Part shown: positions 1 to 9,180 of the stretch, in pieces | How the letters are laid out: each line of letters begins with the position of its first letter | Numbering within the stretch: position 1 is the first letter of the stretch | DNA from: Peribacillus simplex NBRC 15720 = DSM 1321 | Lineage (GTDB): Bacteria > Bacillota > Bacilli > Bacillales > DSM-1321 | Direction of reading: 5' to 3' | DNA length: 64,000 nucleotides | NCBI RefSeq assembly: GCF_002243645.1 | Contig: NZ_CP017704.1 | Span: 4,916,001-4,980,000 of the forward strand | Translations under genes and position numbers: made by a program | Notes under the pieces: model-generated | Database searches by the model: none | The model's input: only the letters and a program-made list of their open reading frames with translations | Told to the model about the DNA's origin: nothing

Positions 1-1034
1 AATGGAAGAATCACTCTAAATTGCATCACTGTGCCTGTATTTTCATTTATCTGATTTCCATTTCCGGTTGGAAATGGAGCTGGAGCATCGTTTGTCATGA
101 TAATATACTTACCCTCAAGATTAGTAAAATCAATGATTACTTCTGCACGTTCTGCAGGCGCTAACATGATTTCTTTTACACCTATTGGGTGCTGCATTAA
201 TCCTCCATCCGTCGCAATTTGATACATAGGTTGTTCCGAATCAAGCTTCATTCTAAAAAAACGGGTATTGGATGCGTTTAGTAGTCTAAATCGATATTTA
301 CGAGGTTCCACTTTTAAATATGGATGTACTTTGCCATTCACGATAATCGTATCTCCAACAAATTCAGGAATGATCGACGTTTCTAATTTCGGGATTGGTT
401 GATCTGGCTGTTTAGGGTAATATAGTGAACCATCCTTATTGAAAGTCTTATCTTGTATCATAAGAGGGATCTCATATTGCTCACTTGGTAAATTCAATAA
501 ACGTTCGTGTTGATCTCTGATTAGATAAAATCCAGCCAACCCTGCATAAACATTAAGCCTAGTGATACCAAGGGCATGGTCATGATACCAGAGGGTGGAA
601 TCATGACCGCAATTATCATATCGATATACTTGCTTTCTAAAATATCGACCGACTTGTTTGAATTCTTTTGTAAACCAAGCCTCTGGGTAGCCATCACTTT
701 CCGATTCAACACATGCACCGTGTACATGAACCACCGTTCGTACTTCAGGTACATCCATATGGGCTCCATGCACCGTATAGTCTACTGGAAACAGATGCTT
801 ATCTGGAAGATTGTTGATCCATTTGATAAACACGATTTCTCCTCTTTCTACTTCAATGGTAGGTCCTGGATAGCTACCTTCGTATCCCCAAACAGTTGTA
901 TCATTTAACTCACGATGGAGTGATTGCTTAAATTCCGTCATATTCACTTCATAATAAGTATAGAACTGATCTTTCCATCGAGGTTTTAAAATAGGGGGAA
1001 TAGGGAGTTCATCTACAAATTTAGAGAGAATCAT
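1..1034 (-). CDS. cotA: Spore coat laccase CotA, 5' part (gene runs off the window)
   Basis: About 344 residues of a multicopper oxidase, starting MILSKFVDELPIPPIL behind the RBS AGAAAGGAGAGG. The reading frame is open to base 1, so the C-terminal third with the last copper motifs lies outside the window. Two copper-ligand motifs are visible: HVHG near residue 100 and WYHDHALG near residue 150. The segment NVYAGLAGFYLIRD and the block APAERAEVIIDFTNLEGKYI also match CotA. B. subtilis CotA is about 513 residues, sits in the outer spore coat and oxidises phenolics to a brown pigment. It could be a bilirubin-oxidase-like paralogue, but the CotA resemblance is close along the whole visible length. 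Confidence 0.9.
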   Translation of the reverse strand, partial: MILSKFVDELPIPPILKPRWKDQFYTYYEVNMTEFKQSLHRELNDTTVWGYEGSYPGPTIEVERGEIVFIKWINNLPDKHLFPVDYTVHGAHMDVPEVRTVVHVHGACVESESDGYPEAWFTKEFKQVGRYFRKQVYRYDNCGHDSTLWYHDHALGITRLNVYAGLAGFYLIRDQHERLLNLPSEQYEIPLMIQDKTFNKDGSLYYPKQPDQPIPKLETSIIPEFVGDTIIVNGKVHPYLKVEPRKYRFRLLNASNTRFFRMKLDSEQPMYQIATDGGLMQHPIGVKEIMLAPAERAEVIIDFTNLEGKYIIMTNDAPAPFPTGNGNQINENTGTVMQFRVILP

Positions 1035-1175
1035 ATTTCCTCTCCTTTCTGCTAATTATAATTACCTTCTTTCAAAAGGTTATAAATATTACAAGCTCTG
1101 TATGACAAATTCAAATGGTGATTGCAGTTGACAAAATGAATAAAAGTGCGTGATATATTCTATGCACGCTTGTGT

Positions 1176-1195
1176 AACTAACGGAGGCGTTAGTT
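1176..1195. repeat. Short palindromic repeat, copy 1
   Basis: AACTAACG-GAGG-CGTTAGTT is a perfect 8-bp inverted repeat followed by GATAAAGAA. It is the cleanest copy in the window of an element also seen near 21972, 22757, 44103, 55284, 56758, 58071 and 61091. Confidence 0.7.
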
Positions 1196-1210
1196 GATAA
1201 AGAACAATTG

Positions 1211-1237
1211 AAGACTGCAATTTAAGGCAGTCTTTTT
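1211..1237 (+). terminator. Hairpin with T-run
   Basis: GACTGC, an 8-nt loop and GCAGTC are followed by TTTTT. It lies just after a copy of the AACTAACG repeat, and similar GGCTGC-containing tails sit beside other copies, so it may belong to the repeat and not to a gene. Confidence 0.5.
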
Positions 1238-1270
1238 AATCAATAATGAAATTTAACAGATCCAAATAAA

Positions 1271-1313
1271 AAGAAAACACCTCATTTATTAAATAGGAAG
1301 TGTTTTCTTTTTT
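1271..1313. terminator. Bidirectional terminator beside tRNA-Ala
   Basis: AAGAAAACAC pairs with GTGTTTTCTT around a 19-nt loop, with a T-run on the plus strand and an A-run ahead of it. It can end transcription of the minus-strand tRNA. Confidence 0.6.
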
Positions 1314-1316
1314 GTA

Positions 1317-1387
1317 TAGAGTTGATGGGAATTGAACCCACGACCCTTTGCCTGCCAGGCAAATGCTCTCCCCTGAGCTACAATCCC
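1317..1387 (-). tRNA. Orphan tRNA-Ala (anticodon GGC)
   Basis: On the minus strand the sequence folds as a cloverleaf: acceptor GGGATTG/CAACTCT, D-arm GCTC/GAGC, anticodon arm TTTGC-CTGGCAG-GCAAA, T-arm GTGGG-TTCAATT-CCCAT. The anticodon GGC reads GCC (Ala) and the G3-U70 alanine identity pair is present. Weak points are an A-C mismatch and a G-U pair in the acceptor stem, a short D-loop, and no encoded CCA, although most Bacillus tRNA genes encode it. It stands alone next to mobile-element debris, so it may be a phage- or island-borne tRNA, or decaying. Confidence 0.7.
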
Positions 1388-1551
1388 ATTTTAAAAAATG
1401 GGATTAGAATCATTCTACTTTCTGTACATATAAACAAGGTTAAATGTTATATGAACACTGCAAATAAACACATTTACCTATAGATATTTAAAACCTTCTT
1501 CCTTTTATCGTATGAATATTGATCCACCAGTCCATGTAATGTAGAGGCTGT

Positions 1552-1755
1552 TCGAGCAGACTACGTCATTCCCTGTATCTTGCCGTGCTATGCGGCATAA
1601 GGAGTTCAAGAAACAAAAAGCTTAAAGCTTTCATTGATAAGAAAAAATCAGAAGGAAAGCCATCCAAAGTGGCGATCGTTGCCTGTATGAATAAACTTCT
1701 TCATTGGATTTACGCTTTATTAAAGAGAAAAGAAGCATTCCTAGATTTAGCCTGA
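1552..1755 (+). pseudogene. IS110-family transposase, C-terminal remnant
   Basis: The frame starting at base 1561 reads LRHSLYLAVLCGIRSS, then about 40 residues containing KSEGKPSKVAIVACMNKLLHW, and ends at TGA 1753-1755. This is the conserved tail of the Transposase_20 domain of IS110/IS116/IS902 elements (arginine-rich helix, GKPHKVALVACMRKLL-like block). No start codon or N-terminal RuvC-like domain is present upstream, so only the 3' end of the element survives. Confidence 0.75.
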
Positions 1756-2144
1756 TTAACGGTTTTGTGAAACAGAGAAAAATCCTTCCAAAAGGGTTTT
1801 GGAGGGTTATTTGTCATGAACAAAAATAGTATATCATAAGGGAAATGAAAATTTTAGAGAAAGATATTGACATCCTATTAGCTGGTTTAGTTCTATAATG
1901 ATCATTAAAAAAATAATCAAACTCTTTTATAAAAATTGATACTAAATCACTAGAAAAGAACCCTTTTTGATCAATCTCTTTTCAAAATGGATTGTATTTA
2001 TTTACGCTAATAGGAGGGTTCAGGAGGACCTTTTGATCAATCTTTATTTCAAAGCTACAGTGGATTCTTTTTTTAAACAGATGCTTTAGCACAATACATA
2101 CATGAACTGAGCTGGAAAGTTCCCTCCAAAGAATAAGGAATAAG
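1756..2144. other. Non-coding debris downstream of the IS110 remnant
   Basis: No gene is seen. It contains an imperfect direct repeat, CCTTTTTGATCAATCT at about 1962 and CCTTTTGATCAATCTTT at about 2029, each followed by a CAAA...TGGATT block. This looks like leftover non-coding sequence of a mobile element. Confidence 0.35.
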
Positions 2145-2178
2145 AATGGCCGAAAATCAATTTGATTTTTCGGCCATT
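2145..2178. terminator. Strong bidirectional hairpin
   Basis: AATGGCCGAAAATCAA pairs with TTGATTTTTCGGCCATT with one bulge and is followed by TTAAT. On the minus strand it lies directly after the truncated gene at 2208-2765 and could serve as its terminator. Confidence 0.55.
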
Positions 2179-2207
2179 TTAATATTTGAAAATGGGGAAT
2201 TCAAGAA

Positions 2208-2765
2208 TTATTTTTCTACAGATGCAATGATGTCTTCAGCTAAGAGTTTAGAACCACTAGCACCTTTTAGATATTTCAATGTTCCTTCACTAGACCAATC
2301 AAATATCTTTATACTGCTCATTCTTTTATTTACTTCTTTAATGTTTAACTGGTTAGAAACAAAATTATAATTTGAAGGAATAATTTTATTGCCGGCTATA
2401 GCAAAAGCATTTAAACAGACTATATGAGTTAGTCTATATTGCTTATAATCACTCCATTCAACAGGTAACAACTCTTTTATACAATTAAAATAAGTAAGAG
2501 TTATATTAAGTATTTTTTCCTTAGGTAATTCGGCTAGCTTTGTATTTTTAATTAATAACAAAAGAAAGTTATATACATTTTGTAAAGTAATATGCTTTTC
2601 TTTAGTTCTTTTGCCAATTAACGTTCCTTTATTATACAAGGGGCTGTTAGGATCAATAATTAGCTGTGTTGCAATCCAACTAAGATTATCACTTTCTCTT
2701 TTTAAAAATCTACTTAACGAAGTACCTATACCTTTAGCTTTTGAATTAATAATATCTTTAAATAA
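2208..2765 (-). pseudogene. Truncated DGQHR/DndB-like protein
   Basis: The minus-strand frame is open from about 2765 (just after an in-frame TAG) to TAA at 2208-2210, about 185 codons. Only an internal ATG gives a 143-residue ORF. The text GIGTSLSRFLKRESDNLSW, then DPNSPLYNKGTLIGKRTK, then a helical C-terminus resembles the distal half of DGQHR-domain proteins, which include the phosphorothioation regulator DndB. The N-terminal DGQHR motif is missing and no start or RBS precedes the open frame. The family assignment rests on general resemblance. Confidence 0.45.
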
Positions 2766-3065
2766 CTAAACAGTGAAAAGCTAGGGGCGACTTTTAACAT
2801 CGCGCTTGTTTCTTTTGTATATACTCCCATTCCACCTAATCTATGCTAACCATCCAATAGTGAAGCTTTTTATTGCATATTAATCTGCCTATATTTGGAC
2901 GGATTTTATCATAAGCATGAAATTCCCACTCTTCACCGAAGAAACAATCATTTTATGCTTTCTCATATCAGTTCAGTAAAAACGAAGTCATATCTAGCCG
3001 ATTGTGATATTTAAGGTATAATGATAGGGGAAAGATATTTTGTAACGGATTAGGTGAAGATGATC
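2766..3065. other. Intergenic region upstream of topB
   Basis: 300 bases with no supported gene or RNA. AT-rich sequence just before topB (around 3010-3030) may contain its promoter, but no clear boxes can be assigned. Confidence 0.3.
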
Positions 3066-5240
3066 ATGAAGCTAATCATTGCGGAGAAACCAGATCAAGG
3101 TTCAACGCTAGCGGCTCAATTTAAAACGAAGAAACAGCAAGGCTATATAGAAATCATGCCGAATGAACTTTTTCCCGATGGAGCTTATGTAACTTGGGCC
3201 GTCGGGCATTTATGTCAACTCGTTTCGCCGGAAACCTATCATTCAAAATGGAAAAAATGGTCGATGGAAACGTTGCCAATGATTCCTGAGAAATTTCAAT
3301 ATGAAGTGACCCGACAGAAGGCAAAGCAATTCAATGTCGTGAAGACTTTGCTTAGGAAACCGGATGTCGATGAAATCATTCATGCAGGTGATGCCGGTCG
3401 TGAAGGAGAATTGATTGTACGCAATATCGTTAATCTATGCAATGTAAATAAACCGATGAAACGTTTATGGATTTCCTCTTTGACCCCAAAAGCGATTTAT
3501 GAGGGATTCCAAAATCTGAAGAACGAAGAAAAAACCAGGCCGCTCTATTATGAAGCGTATACGAGAGCTTGTGCGGATTGGGTTGTGGGAATGAATGCGT
3601 CGAGAGCGTATAGTATTTTATTGCAACAAAGGGGCGTTTCGGATGTGTTTTCAGCTGGAAGGGTCCAGACACCGACTCTCGCTTTGATTGTGAAGCGGGA
3701 ATTGGAAATTGAGCAATTCAAGTCTGAGCCGTTCTGGGAAGTGTTCGCTGACTTCAAGATGGATGGAAAGAAGTATCAGGGAAAATGGCAGCAGAACAAT
3801 GATCCGAGAATCAAGACAAAAGAAATGGCTGAAAAAATTGCCGCCTTTTGCAAGGGTAAGGAAGCTGAAATAGCTGAAATGGATACAGAAAGGAAAGAAT
3901 TTCAGCCGCCTTTGTTATTTAATCTATCGTCACTGCAAGCGACAGTAAACAAGATTTATAAATATTCACCGAAACAGACGCTTGATATTGTACAAAGTTT
4001 ATATCAAAAAGGGATTGTTTCTTATCCACGTTCAGATTCCAATTATGTGACGGAGGGGGAAGCCGAAACATTTCCCGATATTTTGCAAAAACTAAGTGGA
4101 TTTTCAGAATATGAATCTTTGTTTCCTTTGCCACAACCGAACATCATGAATAATAAACGGTTTGTAAATGAAAAGAAAGTGACTGATCACTATGCAATTA
4201 TTCCGACGGAGCAAGTAACTGACCCAAAGCGGCTTTCCGCTGAAGAACGGAATATATATGACTTGGTGGTACGCCGGTTGATTGCAGCCCATTATGAGAA
4301 AGCCATTTTCGATTACACCACCATTAAAACGCTTGTCGATAAGCGTGCCGAATTCATTTCTAAAGGCAAGCAGCAGATTCAAGAGGGATGGCGCAAAGTG
4401 ATTTTCCAAAATGACAAGGATGATGATGATATCATTCTGCCGTCCGTTTCAAAAGGGGATTCTGGAAAGGTCTCCAATATAAAGGTGAAAGAAGGAAAAA
4501 CCCAGCCTCCTAAGCGCTATACAGAAGGTCAGCTGATCACTTTGATGAAAACTGCCGGAAAGCATCTGGATAATGAAGAGTTAGAAAAGGTGCTGATGAA
4601 AACCGAGGGTCTTGGAACCGAAGCAACTCGGGCTGGCATCATTACCATGCTTAAAGACCGTAAATATATCAATGTCAAAAAAAACCAGGTGTTTGCGACA
4701 GATAAAGGGAAAGTGCTGATTACTGCCATCGGGGAGAAAATCCTGGCTTCACCCGAGATGACAGCCAAATGGGAACAGCGTTTAAGGGAAATTGGTGAAG
4801 GAAAGGCTTCAGCTGGCGGCTTTATGGAAGCTGTTAAAAAGATGTCAGCAAAAATTATCAGTGATGCCGTGGAATCATCGGAAAGCTGGGATTTTCAGGG
4901 TCTGGACACCGAGTCGATTCAACGGAGTGGCCCTAAAAAGAGAAGCTCGGCATCTATGGGCAGCTGTAAACTATGCGGTTCTAAGATTGTCGATAAAGGG
5001 GAATTCTATGGATGTGTAAGTTATCAAAAAACAAAGTGTAACTTCACTATCTCCAAAAAAATCCTCAATAAGAAAATCAGTCAAGCAAATATAAAAAAGC
5101 TGTTGGCGAGCGGTGAAACGGATATGATAAGCGGTTTTATAAAAGGGGAAAAGACCTTTGATGCCATTTTATCATGGTCCGATTCTGAAAAGAAGATCAG
5201 TTTTACATTTCCAACAGAACAAAACGTCAAGCAAACTTGA
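3066..5240 (+). CDS. topB: DNA topoisomerase III
   Basis: Type IA topoisomerase of about 724 residues (B. subtilis TopB is about 727). It relaxes negative supercoils and decatenates DNA through a tyrosine-linked strand passage. Visible features: N-terminal Toprim domain starting MKLIIAEKPDQGSTLA, with HAGDAGREGELIV carrying the metal-binding acidic residues; active-site tyrosine about residue 320 in KGIVSYPRSDSNYV; GLGTEATRAGII; and a C-terminal zinc-ribbon-like block CKLCGSKIVD...C...C near residue 640. The start at 3066 is preferred over GTG 3054 because the family begins at MKLII and AGGTG lies about 9 bases upstream. Confidence 0.95.
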   Translation: MKLIIAEKPDQGSTLAAQFKTKKQQGYIEIMPNELFPDGAYVTWAVGHLCQLVSPETYHSKWKKWSMETLPMIPEKFQYEVTRQKAKQFNVVKTLLRKPDVDEIIHAGDAGREGELIVRNIVNLCNVNKPMKRLWISSLTPKAIYEGFQNLKNEEKTRPLYYEAYTRACADWVVGMNASRAYSILLQQRGVSDVFSAGRVQTPTLALIVKRELEIEQFKSEPFWEVFADFKMDGKKYQGKWQQNNDPRIKTKEMAEKIAAFCKGKEAEIAEMDTERKEFQPPLLFNLSSLQATVNKIYKYSPKQTLDIVQSLYQKGIVSYPRSDSNYVTEGEAETFPDILQKLSGFSEYESLFPLPQPNIMNNKRFVNEKKVTDHYAIIPTEQVTDPKRLSAEERNIYDLVVRRLIAAHYEKAIFDYTTIKTLVDKRAEFISKGKQQIQEGWRKVIFQNDKDDDDIILPSVSKGDSGKVSNIKVKEGKTQPPKRYTEGQLITLMKTAGKHLDNEELEKVLMKTEGLGTEATRAGIITMLKDRKYINVKKNQVFATDKGKVLITAIGEKILASPEMTAKWEQRLREIGEGKASAGGFMEAVKKMSAKIISDAVESSESWDFQGLDTESIQRSGPKKRSSASMGSCKLCGSKIVDKGEFYGCVSYQKTKCNFTISKKILNKKISQANIKKLLASGETDMISGFIKGEKTFDAILSWSDSEKKISFTFPTEQNVKQT

Positions 5241-5342
5241 GAAGAAACTTCATTAAAGGCGCCCTGAGACTTATATCTTCTTGTTTCGGGGTCGTTTATA
5301 TAGTAAAATTTTTAGATATGCGTTTGAATGGGAGGATTCCGA

Positions 5343-5771
5343 ATGCCTACACCGAGCATGGAGGATTACATAGAACAAATTTATTTACTTATTGAAGAAA
5401 AAGGATATGCAAGAGTTTCCGATATTGCCGAAAATCTTTCCGTCCACCCTTCTTCTGTTACAAAAATGGTTCAAAAACTTGATCAGGAAAAATATTTGAT
5501 ATATGAAAAGTACCGGGGCCTCGTTTTAACTGCAAATGGGAAAAAAGTTGGTAAAAGGCTCGTATACCGTCATGAACTTTTAGAACAGATGCTAAGGTTG
5601 ATAGGGGTCAAGGAAGAAAATATTTATCATGATGTAGAAGGTATTGAACACCACCTTAGTTGGAATGCCATCGATAGGATTGGAGACCTGGTTGAATTCT
5701 TTGAAGAATCTCCTGACCGTGTCGAGGATTTAAGAAAGATACAAAAAAGAAATGAAGAAAATTCTAAATAA
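5343..5771 (+). CDS. mntR: Manganese-responsive repressor MntR
   Basis: 142 residues, the same length as B. subtilis MntR, a DtxR-family dimer that represses Mn(II) uptake genes when loaded with Mn. The winged-helix DNA-binding part is [22 protein letters not shown]. All metal ligands of the B. subtilis protein are at the expected numbers: Asp8, His77, Glu99, Glu102 and His103. The start ATG 5343 lies 8 bases after GGAGG, and upstream in-frame codons add a non-conserved MGGFR. It appears monocistronic, with a terminator immediately downstream. Confidence 0.96.
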   Translation: MPTPSMEDYIEQIYLLIEEKGYARVSDIAENLSVHPSSVTKMVQKLDQEKYLIYEKYRGLVLTANGKKVGKRLVYRHELLEQMLRLIGVKEENIYHDVEGIEHHLSWNAIDRIGDLVEFFEESPDRVEDLRKIQKRNEENSK

Positions 5772-5794
5772 GCTGCCGCGGGCAGTTTTTTTTT
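5772..5794 (+). terminator. Terminator of mntR
   Basis: CTGCC-GCG-GGCAG followed by nine Ts, directly after the mntR stop codon. Confidence 0.85.
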
Positions 5795-5992
5795 ATGTAT
5801 TTGAAAATCATCTGTTTTCTTGAATCGGGCATTGTTCATTTTAAAAATAAGGTGTACAAGGCAGCGGCTTTTTAAAAGAGGATTTTTTAATTATGAGCAG
5901 AATAGCTATAAAGAAGCCCCGGTATTTTGATTCGGGAAAATATTTTTCAGGAACTTATTTAATTAGGGGTTAAATGGGAGGGTGAATTTCTG

Positions 5993-6688
5993 ATGAATTT
6001 ACATACATGGCATAAAGAGTCGGAAAAGGAATGGGATGTTTTTGCACCTATGTGGGTGAAGAATTCGCAAGAAATGTGGGAAACGGGGAGCCGGAAAAAC
6101 ATTATTCCTTTCTTTTCTGAATATGTACCTTCGGGAGTGAAGGTAGCTGACATAGGCTGTGGAGATGGAGTTGGTTCCTTGAAATTGGCCGAAGCGGGAT
6201 TTAAAGTAACCGGAGTTGATTTATCCAATGTGATGATTGAATTTGCAAAGGGAAAAACCGCTCAACAACCAGAACTTTCTTTTCTGCAAGGAGATTTTTA
6301 TAATCTACCATTCAAAGATGAAGAAATGGATGCGGCAATGGTCATTAATTCTTTGGAATATACGGGTGAACCATTAACGGTGATGAAGGAAATCCAACGG
6401 GTAATAAAGCCTGGCGGCTATGTCTGTTTTGGGATACTTGGTCCAACAGCCGAACCACGAAAAAAATTCAGTTTTCAACGGTTATTAGGAGATAAAGTCA
6501 TCATGAATACAATGCAGCCATGGGAATTTGAAAAAATGGCTTTAGAAACGGGATGGAAGGCAGTGGCTGATACCGGCGTTGCAAAGAGAGGGGTGGACTA
6601 TACAAAACTGGGACATTTTTCAAAGGAATTAAAGCAAGCTGTATCGTTCATGTGGCTGTTTCTCCTTCAAAAAGAGGTGGGGCAGTGA
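5993..6688 (+). CDS. Class I SAM-dependent methyltransferase (YodH-like)
   Basis: 231 residues. Motif I VADIGCGDGVGSLKLAEAG, the acidic residue after it in VTGVDLS, and the block LPFKDEEMDAAMVINSLEY followed by IKPGGYVCFGIL identify a Rossmann methyltransferase of the Methyltransf_11 type. It resembles B. subtilis YodH in length and in the N-terminal WHKESEKEWD segment. The substrate is unknown. The RBS GGGAGGGTG precedes ATG. Its stop overlaps the next start by one base (TGATG), so it is co-translated with the AIM24 protein. Confidence 0.8.
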   Translation: MNLHTWHKESEKEWDVFAPMWVKNSQEMWETGSRKNIIPFFSEYVPSGVKVADIGCGDGVGSLKLAEAGFKVTGVDLSNVMIEFAKGKTAQQPELSFLQGDFYNLPFKDEEMDAAMVINSLEYTGEPLTVMKEIQRVIKPGGYVCFGILGPTAEPRKKFSFQRLLGDKVIMNTMQPWEFEKMALETGWKAVADTGVAKRGVDYTKLGHFSKELKQAVSFMWLFLLQKEVGQ

Positions 6689-7383
6689 TGGAGAAGTATC
6701 AAATCGATCAATTCGTTGAAAAGACGAAACAGCAGGATAAAGGGCAAGGCTTATTCGAACTTGAAACGGAACGAATTCTGGAGATTAATTTGGAAAAGCA
6801 GATCTGGGCAAAAATGGGGACGATGGTTTCTTATCGCGGCCATATTAAATTCGAGCGGGAAGGCATCTTGGAGCATGGTCTTGGTAAACTCTTTAAAAAA
6901 GCTTTGACTGGTGAGGGTGCATCCTTGATGAAAGCGACCGGAAGCGGCAAGCTATACGTCGCGGATCAAGGGAAGAAGATTTCTATTTTACAGTTAAATG
7001 GTGAATCGATCTGTGTTAACGGAAATGATTTACTTGCATTTGAACCGGGGATTCAATGGGATATAAAAATGATGCGGCGCATTGCCGGGTTATTGGCGGG
7101 GGGATTGTTCAACGTAAGGCTCGAGGGGAGAGGCATGGTCGCATTCACTTCCCATTATGAGCCGCTTACTTTAATGGTGGAACCTGGGAATCCGGTCTAT
7201 ACGGACCCGAATGCCACAGTAGCTTGGTCAGGGGAATTGCAGCCTGAATTCGTAACGGATGTTTCATTGAAGTCGTTTTTTGGAAGGGGAAGCGGCGAAT
7301 CCGTTCAAATGAAATTCGAAGGTCAAGGATTTGTGGTCGTCCAACCTTTTGAAGAGGTATACTTCGGTAATAAGGAATCATGA
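6688..7383 (+). CDS. AIM24/TIGR00266-family beta-structured protein
   Basis: 231 residues of mostly beta strands with many glycines. The blocks LEINLEKQIWAKMGTMVSYRG, LYVADQGKKISILQLNGESICVNGNDLLAFE and EGRGMVAFTSHYEPLTLMVEPGNPVYTDPNATVAWS match the AIM24 family (mitochondrial AIM24 and bacterial DUF124 proteins). The biochemical role is not established. GAGGTGGGG serves as RBS and the start overlaps the upstream methyltransferase stop, giving a two-gene operon that ends at a hairpin shared with convergent metA. Confidence 0.8.
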   Translation: MEKYQIDQFVEKTKQQDKGQGLFELETERILEINLEKQIWAKMGTMVSYRGHIKFEREGILEHGLGKLFKKALTGEGASLMKATGSGKLYVADQGKKISILQLNGESICVNGNDLLAFEPGIQWDIKMMRRIAGLLAGGLFNVRLEGRGMVAFTSHYEPLTLMVEPGNPVYTDPNATVAWSGELQPEFVTDVSLKSFFGRGSGESVQMKFEGQGFVVVQPFEEVYFGNKES

Positions 7384-7386
7384 AAC

Positions 7387-7420
7387 AAACAACCTGAGTC
7401 AGAAACTCAGGTTGTTTCCC
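7387..7420. terminator. Bidirectional terminator
   Basis: AAACAACCTGAG pairs perfectly with CTCAGGTTGTTT across a 7-nt loop, between the AIM24 gene and convergent metA. Confidence 0.75.
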
Positions 7421-7491
7421 CATGATAATCGGAAGTGGCTGCCCCAAAAAACGATTCACTTAAAAGTGAAAGCTTCTTTTTTCTTACCCTT

Positions 7492-8400
7492 TCAATCCCA
7501 CTCATAAGGGGTTGATTGGTAGACATAATAGTTCAGCCAATTCGAGAACATCAGGCTGCAATGGCTCTTCCAGCGGTGAAGAGGTACCTTGGTCGGATCG
7601 TTATCAGGAAAGTAATTTTCAGGGAGTAGCGTATTGATCCCACGCTCCCTATCGCGCTTGTATTCTTCACCAAGGGTATCGGCATCATACTCGAAATGGC
7701 CGGTAACCATAATTCTTTTTCCATCAACCGAAGCAGCCATCAATACACCAGCTTGATCGGACTGTGCGAGAACCTTCAATTCAGGATGGTTAACTAATTT
7801 TTGATAGTCAATATCCGTATGGCGTGAATGAGGGGCCATAAAATAATCATCGAAACCGCGGACTAGATTTTCATTCGGTTCAAGGACCTCATGGGTGTAT
7901 ACGCCGAAGCATTTCTCTGGAAGTTCGTATTTGCCTATTCCATAATGATGGTACAGGGCAGCTTGTGCCCCCCAACAGATATGTAGGGTGGATGTGACAT
8001 TTTCGCTTGACCAGTTCATGATATTCTGCAGTTCTTCCCAATAATTAACGTCTGAAAAGTCCAGCTTTTCTACTGGAGCGCCTGTAATGATCAAGCCGTC
8101 ATATTTCTTCGTGCGAATATCATTAAATGATTTGTAAAATTGATCTAAATGAAATTTACTTGTGTTTTTTGATTCATGTGTGCTCAAGCGCAGGAATGAT
8201 ATATTTACTTGAATGGGAGTATTGCCAAGAAAGCGCAGTAACTGGGCCTCCGTTTTTTCTTTCTCTGGCATTAGGTTTAAAATTAATATATTCAATGGAC
8301 GGATTTCCTGATTGGTAGCTCTTTCCTCATCCATTACGAAGATATTTTCCTGTTCTAAAATTTCCCTTGCTGGCAGTTGTTCCGGAATTCTGATTGGCAT
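7492..8400 (-). CDS. metA: Homoserine O-acetyltransferase MetA
   Basis: 302 residues of the MetA (HTS) family, which activates homoserine for methionine synthesis. Catalytic Cys142 is in [10 protein letters not shown], with His and Glu in VTGHFEYD. Residue 111 is Glu (GAPVEKLDF). In work on B. cereus MetA, Glu at 111 marks acetyl-CoA use and Gly marks succinyl-CoA use, so this enzyme should be an acetyltransferase. The RBS AAGGAGG lies upstream. No S-box (SAM riboswitch) is visible in the 160 bases before the start. The gene is divergent from the following locus. Neighbouring bsaA, ypgQ and ypgR repeat the B. subtilis order. Confidence 0.94.
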   Translation of the reverse strand: MPIRIPEQLPAREILEQENIFVMDEERATNQEIRPLNILILNLMPEKEKTEAQLLRFLGNTPIQVNISFLRLSTHESKNTSKFHLDQFYKSFNDIRTKKYDGLIITGAPVEKLDFSDVNYWEELQNIMNWSSENVTSTLHICWGAQAALYHHYGIGKYELPEKCFGVYTHEVLEPNENLVRGFDDYFMAPHSRHTDIDYQKLVNHPELKVLAQSDQAGVLMAASVDGKRIMVTGHFEYDADTLGEEYKRDRERGINTLLPENYFPDNDPTKVPLHRWKSHCSLMFSNWLNYYVYQSTPYEWD

Positions 8401-8562
8401 GATTAGCCTCCTTCTTCAAAAATCATAATATTTTAATTATATAGAAAATTATTGAATAGAAAAGCTATTTTAATAATTTCTTATAAATCCCCAAGGAAAA
8501 GGCCTGCGAATGGTAAAATGGGAAGATCATGAATACATAAACTATGAAGTTGGAGAGGTGTT

Positions 8563-9102
8563 TTGAGATTGTTTGATCCTACAGCATTTGAGAACATGAA
8601 AGTGGTATTGGAAGGAGCGGTTTACGATCGTGACTTCATTGGAGATATATTGGTCATTAACCGTGATGAGATAGTGAATCTCTCAACCATGTCCAGATCA
8701 TATAAGATTGAGATGGAATTGAAAAAACCAATCGTGCCTATTTCGATTAGCGGTGCCATTGAGTTACACGCTTCACTCAAGAACCTAAGTTCGGAGTTAC
8801 TCGATGCCGATAATGATGATATGCATTCGGGCTGCACGGTTAATATTTTCATTTCTTTTCCCAAAAAGCTTGATGAAGTGAATGCGGAACAATTGTTGAA
8901 CGACCTGGAAAAAATTTGGGGAGATCAGAGAATCATTACAGTGACGACTAGCGATACGGTCAGTAAAAAAATGCTACCCGTTACTTCTTCTATATATAAA
9001 GTTTCATTTGGAAGGCTTGTAAAAGAAGAGCAAATGGATGATTTGGAAGACATGGTAGAGTATTTGATTCAATCCATACAAGCAGTGAAGATTTCGGGAT
9101 GA
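8563..9102 (+). CDS. Conserved hypothetical protein
   Basis: 179 residues, starting TTG behind GGAGAGG. It is soluble and mixed alpha/beta with no recognisable catalytic motif. A central strand-rich part (CTVNIFISFPKKLDEVNAEQLLNDLEKIWG) is followed by VTTSDTVSKKMLPVTSSIYKVSFGRL. The family is not recognised. It is in the same direction as bsaA and 78 bases upstream of it, but bsaA has its own RBS and the link is weak. Confidence 0.7.
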   Translation: MRLFDPTAFENMKVVLEGAVYDRDFIGDILVINRDEIVNLSTMSRSYKIEMELKKPIVPISISGAIELHASLKNLSSELLDADNDDMHSGCTVNIFISFPKKLDEVNAEQLLNDLEKIWGDQRIITVTTSDTVSKKMLPVTSSIYKVSFGRLVKEEQMDDLEDMVEYLIQSIQAVKISG

Positions 9103-9180
9103 TAGGAAAAGGATAAAAGTTGGTAAACCTACCTTTAAATACGGTAAAATGAATCATCATACTAAAGGGAGAGATCATAC

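Noticed and set aside
576..908. 110-codon plus-strand ORF
   Set aside because: It lies entirely antisense to the cotA frame, which continues through it with copper-site motifs.
8401..8562. S-box riboswitch upstream of metA
   Set aside because: The 160-bp gap is AT-rich with no S-box core and no terminator/antiterminator pair.
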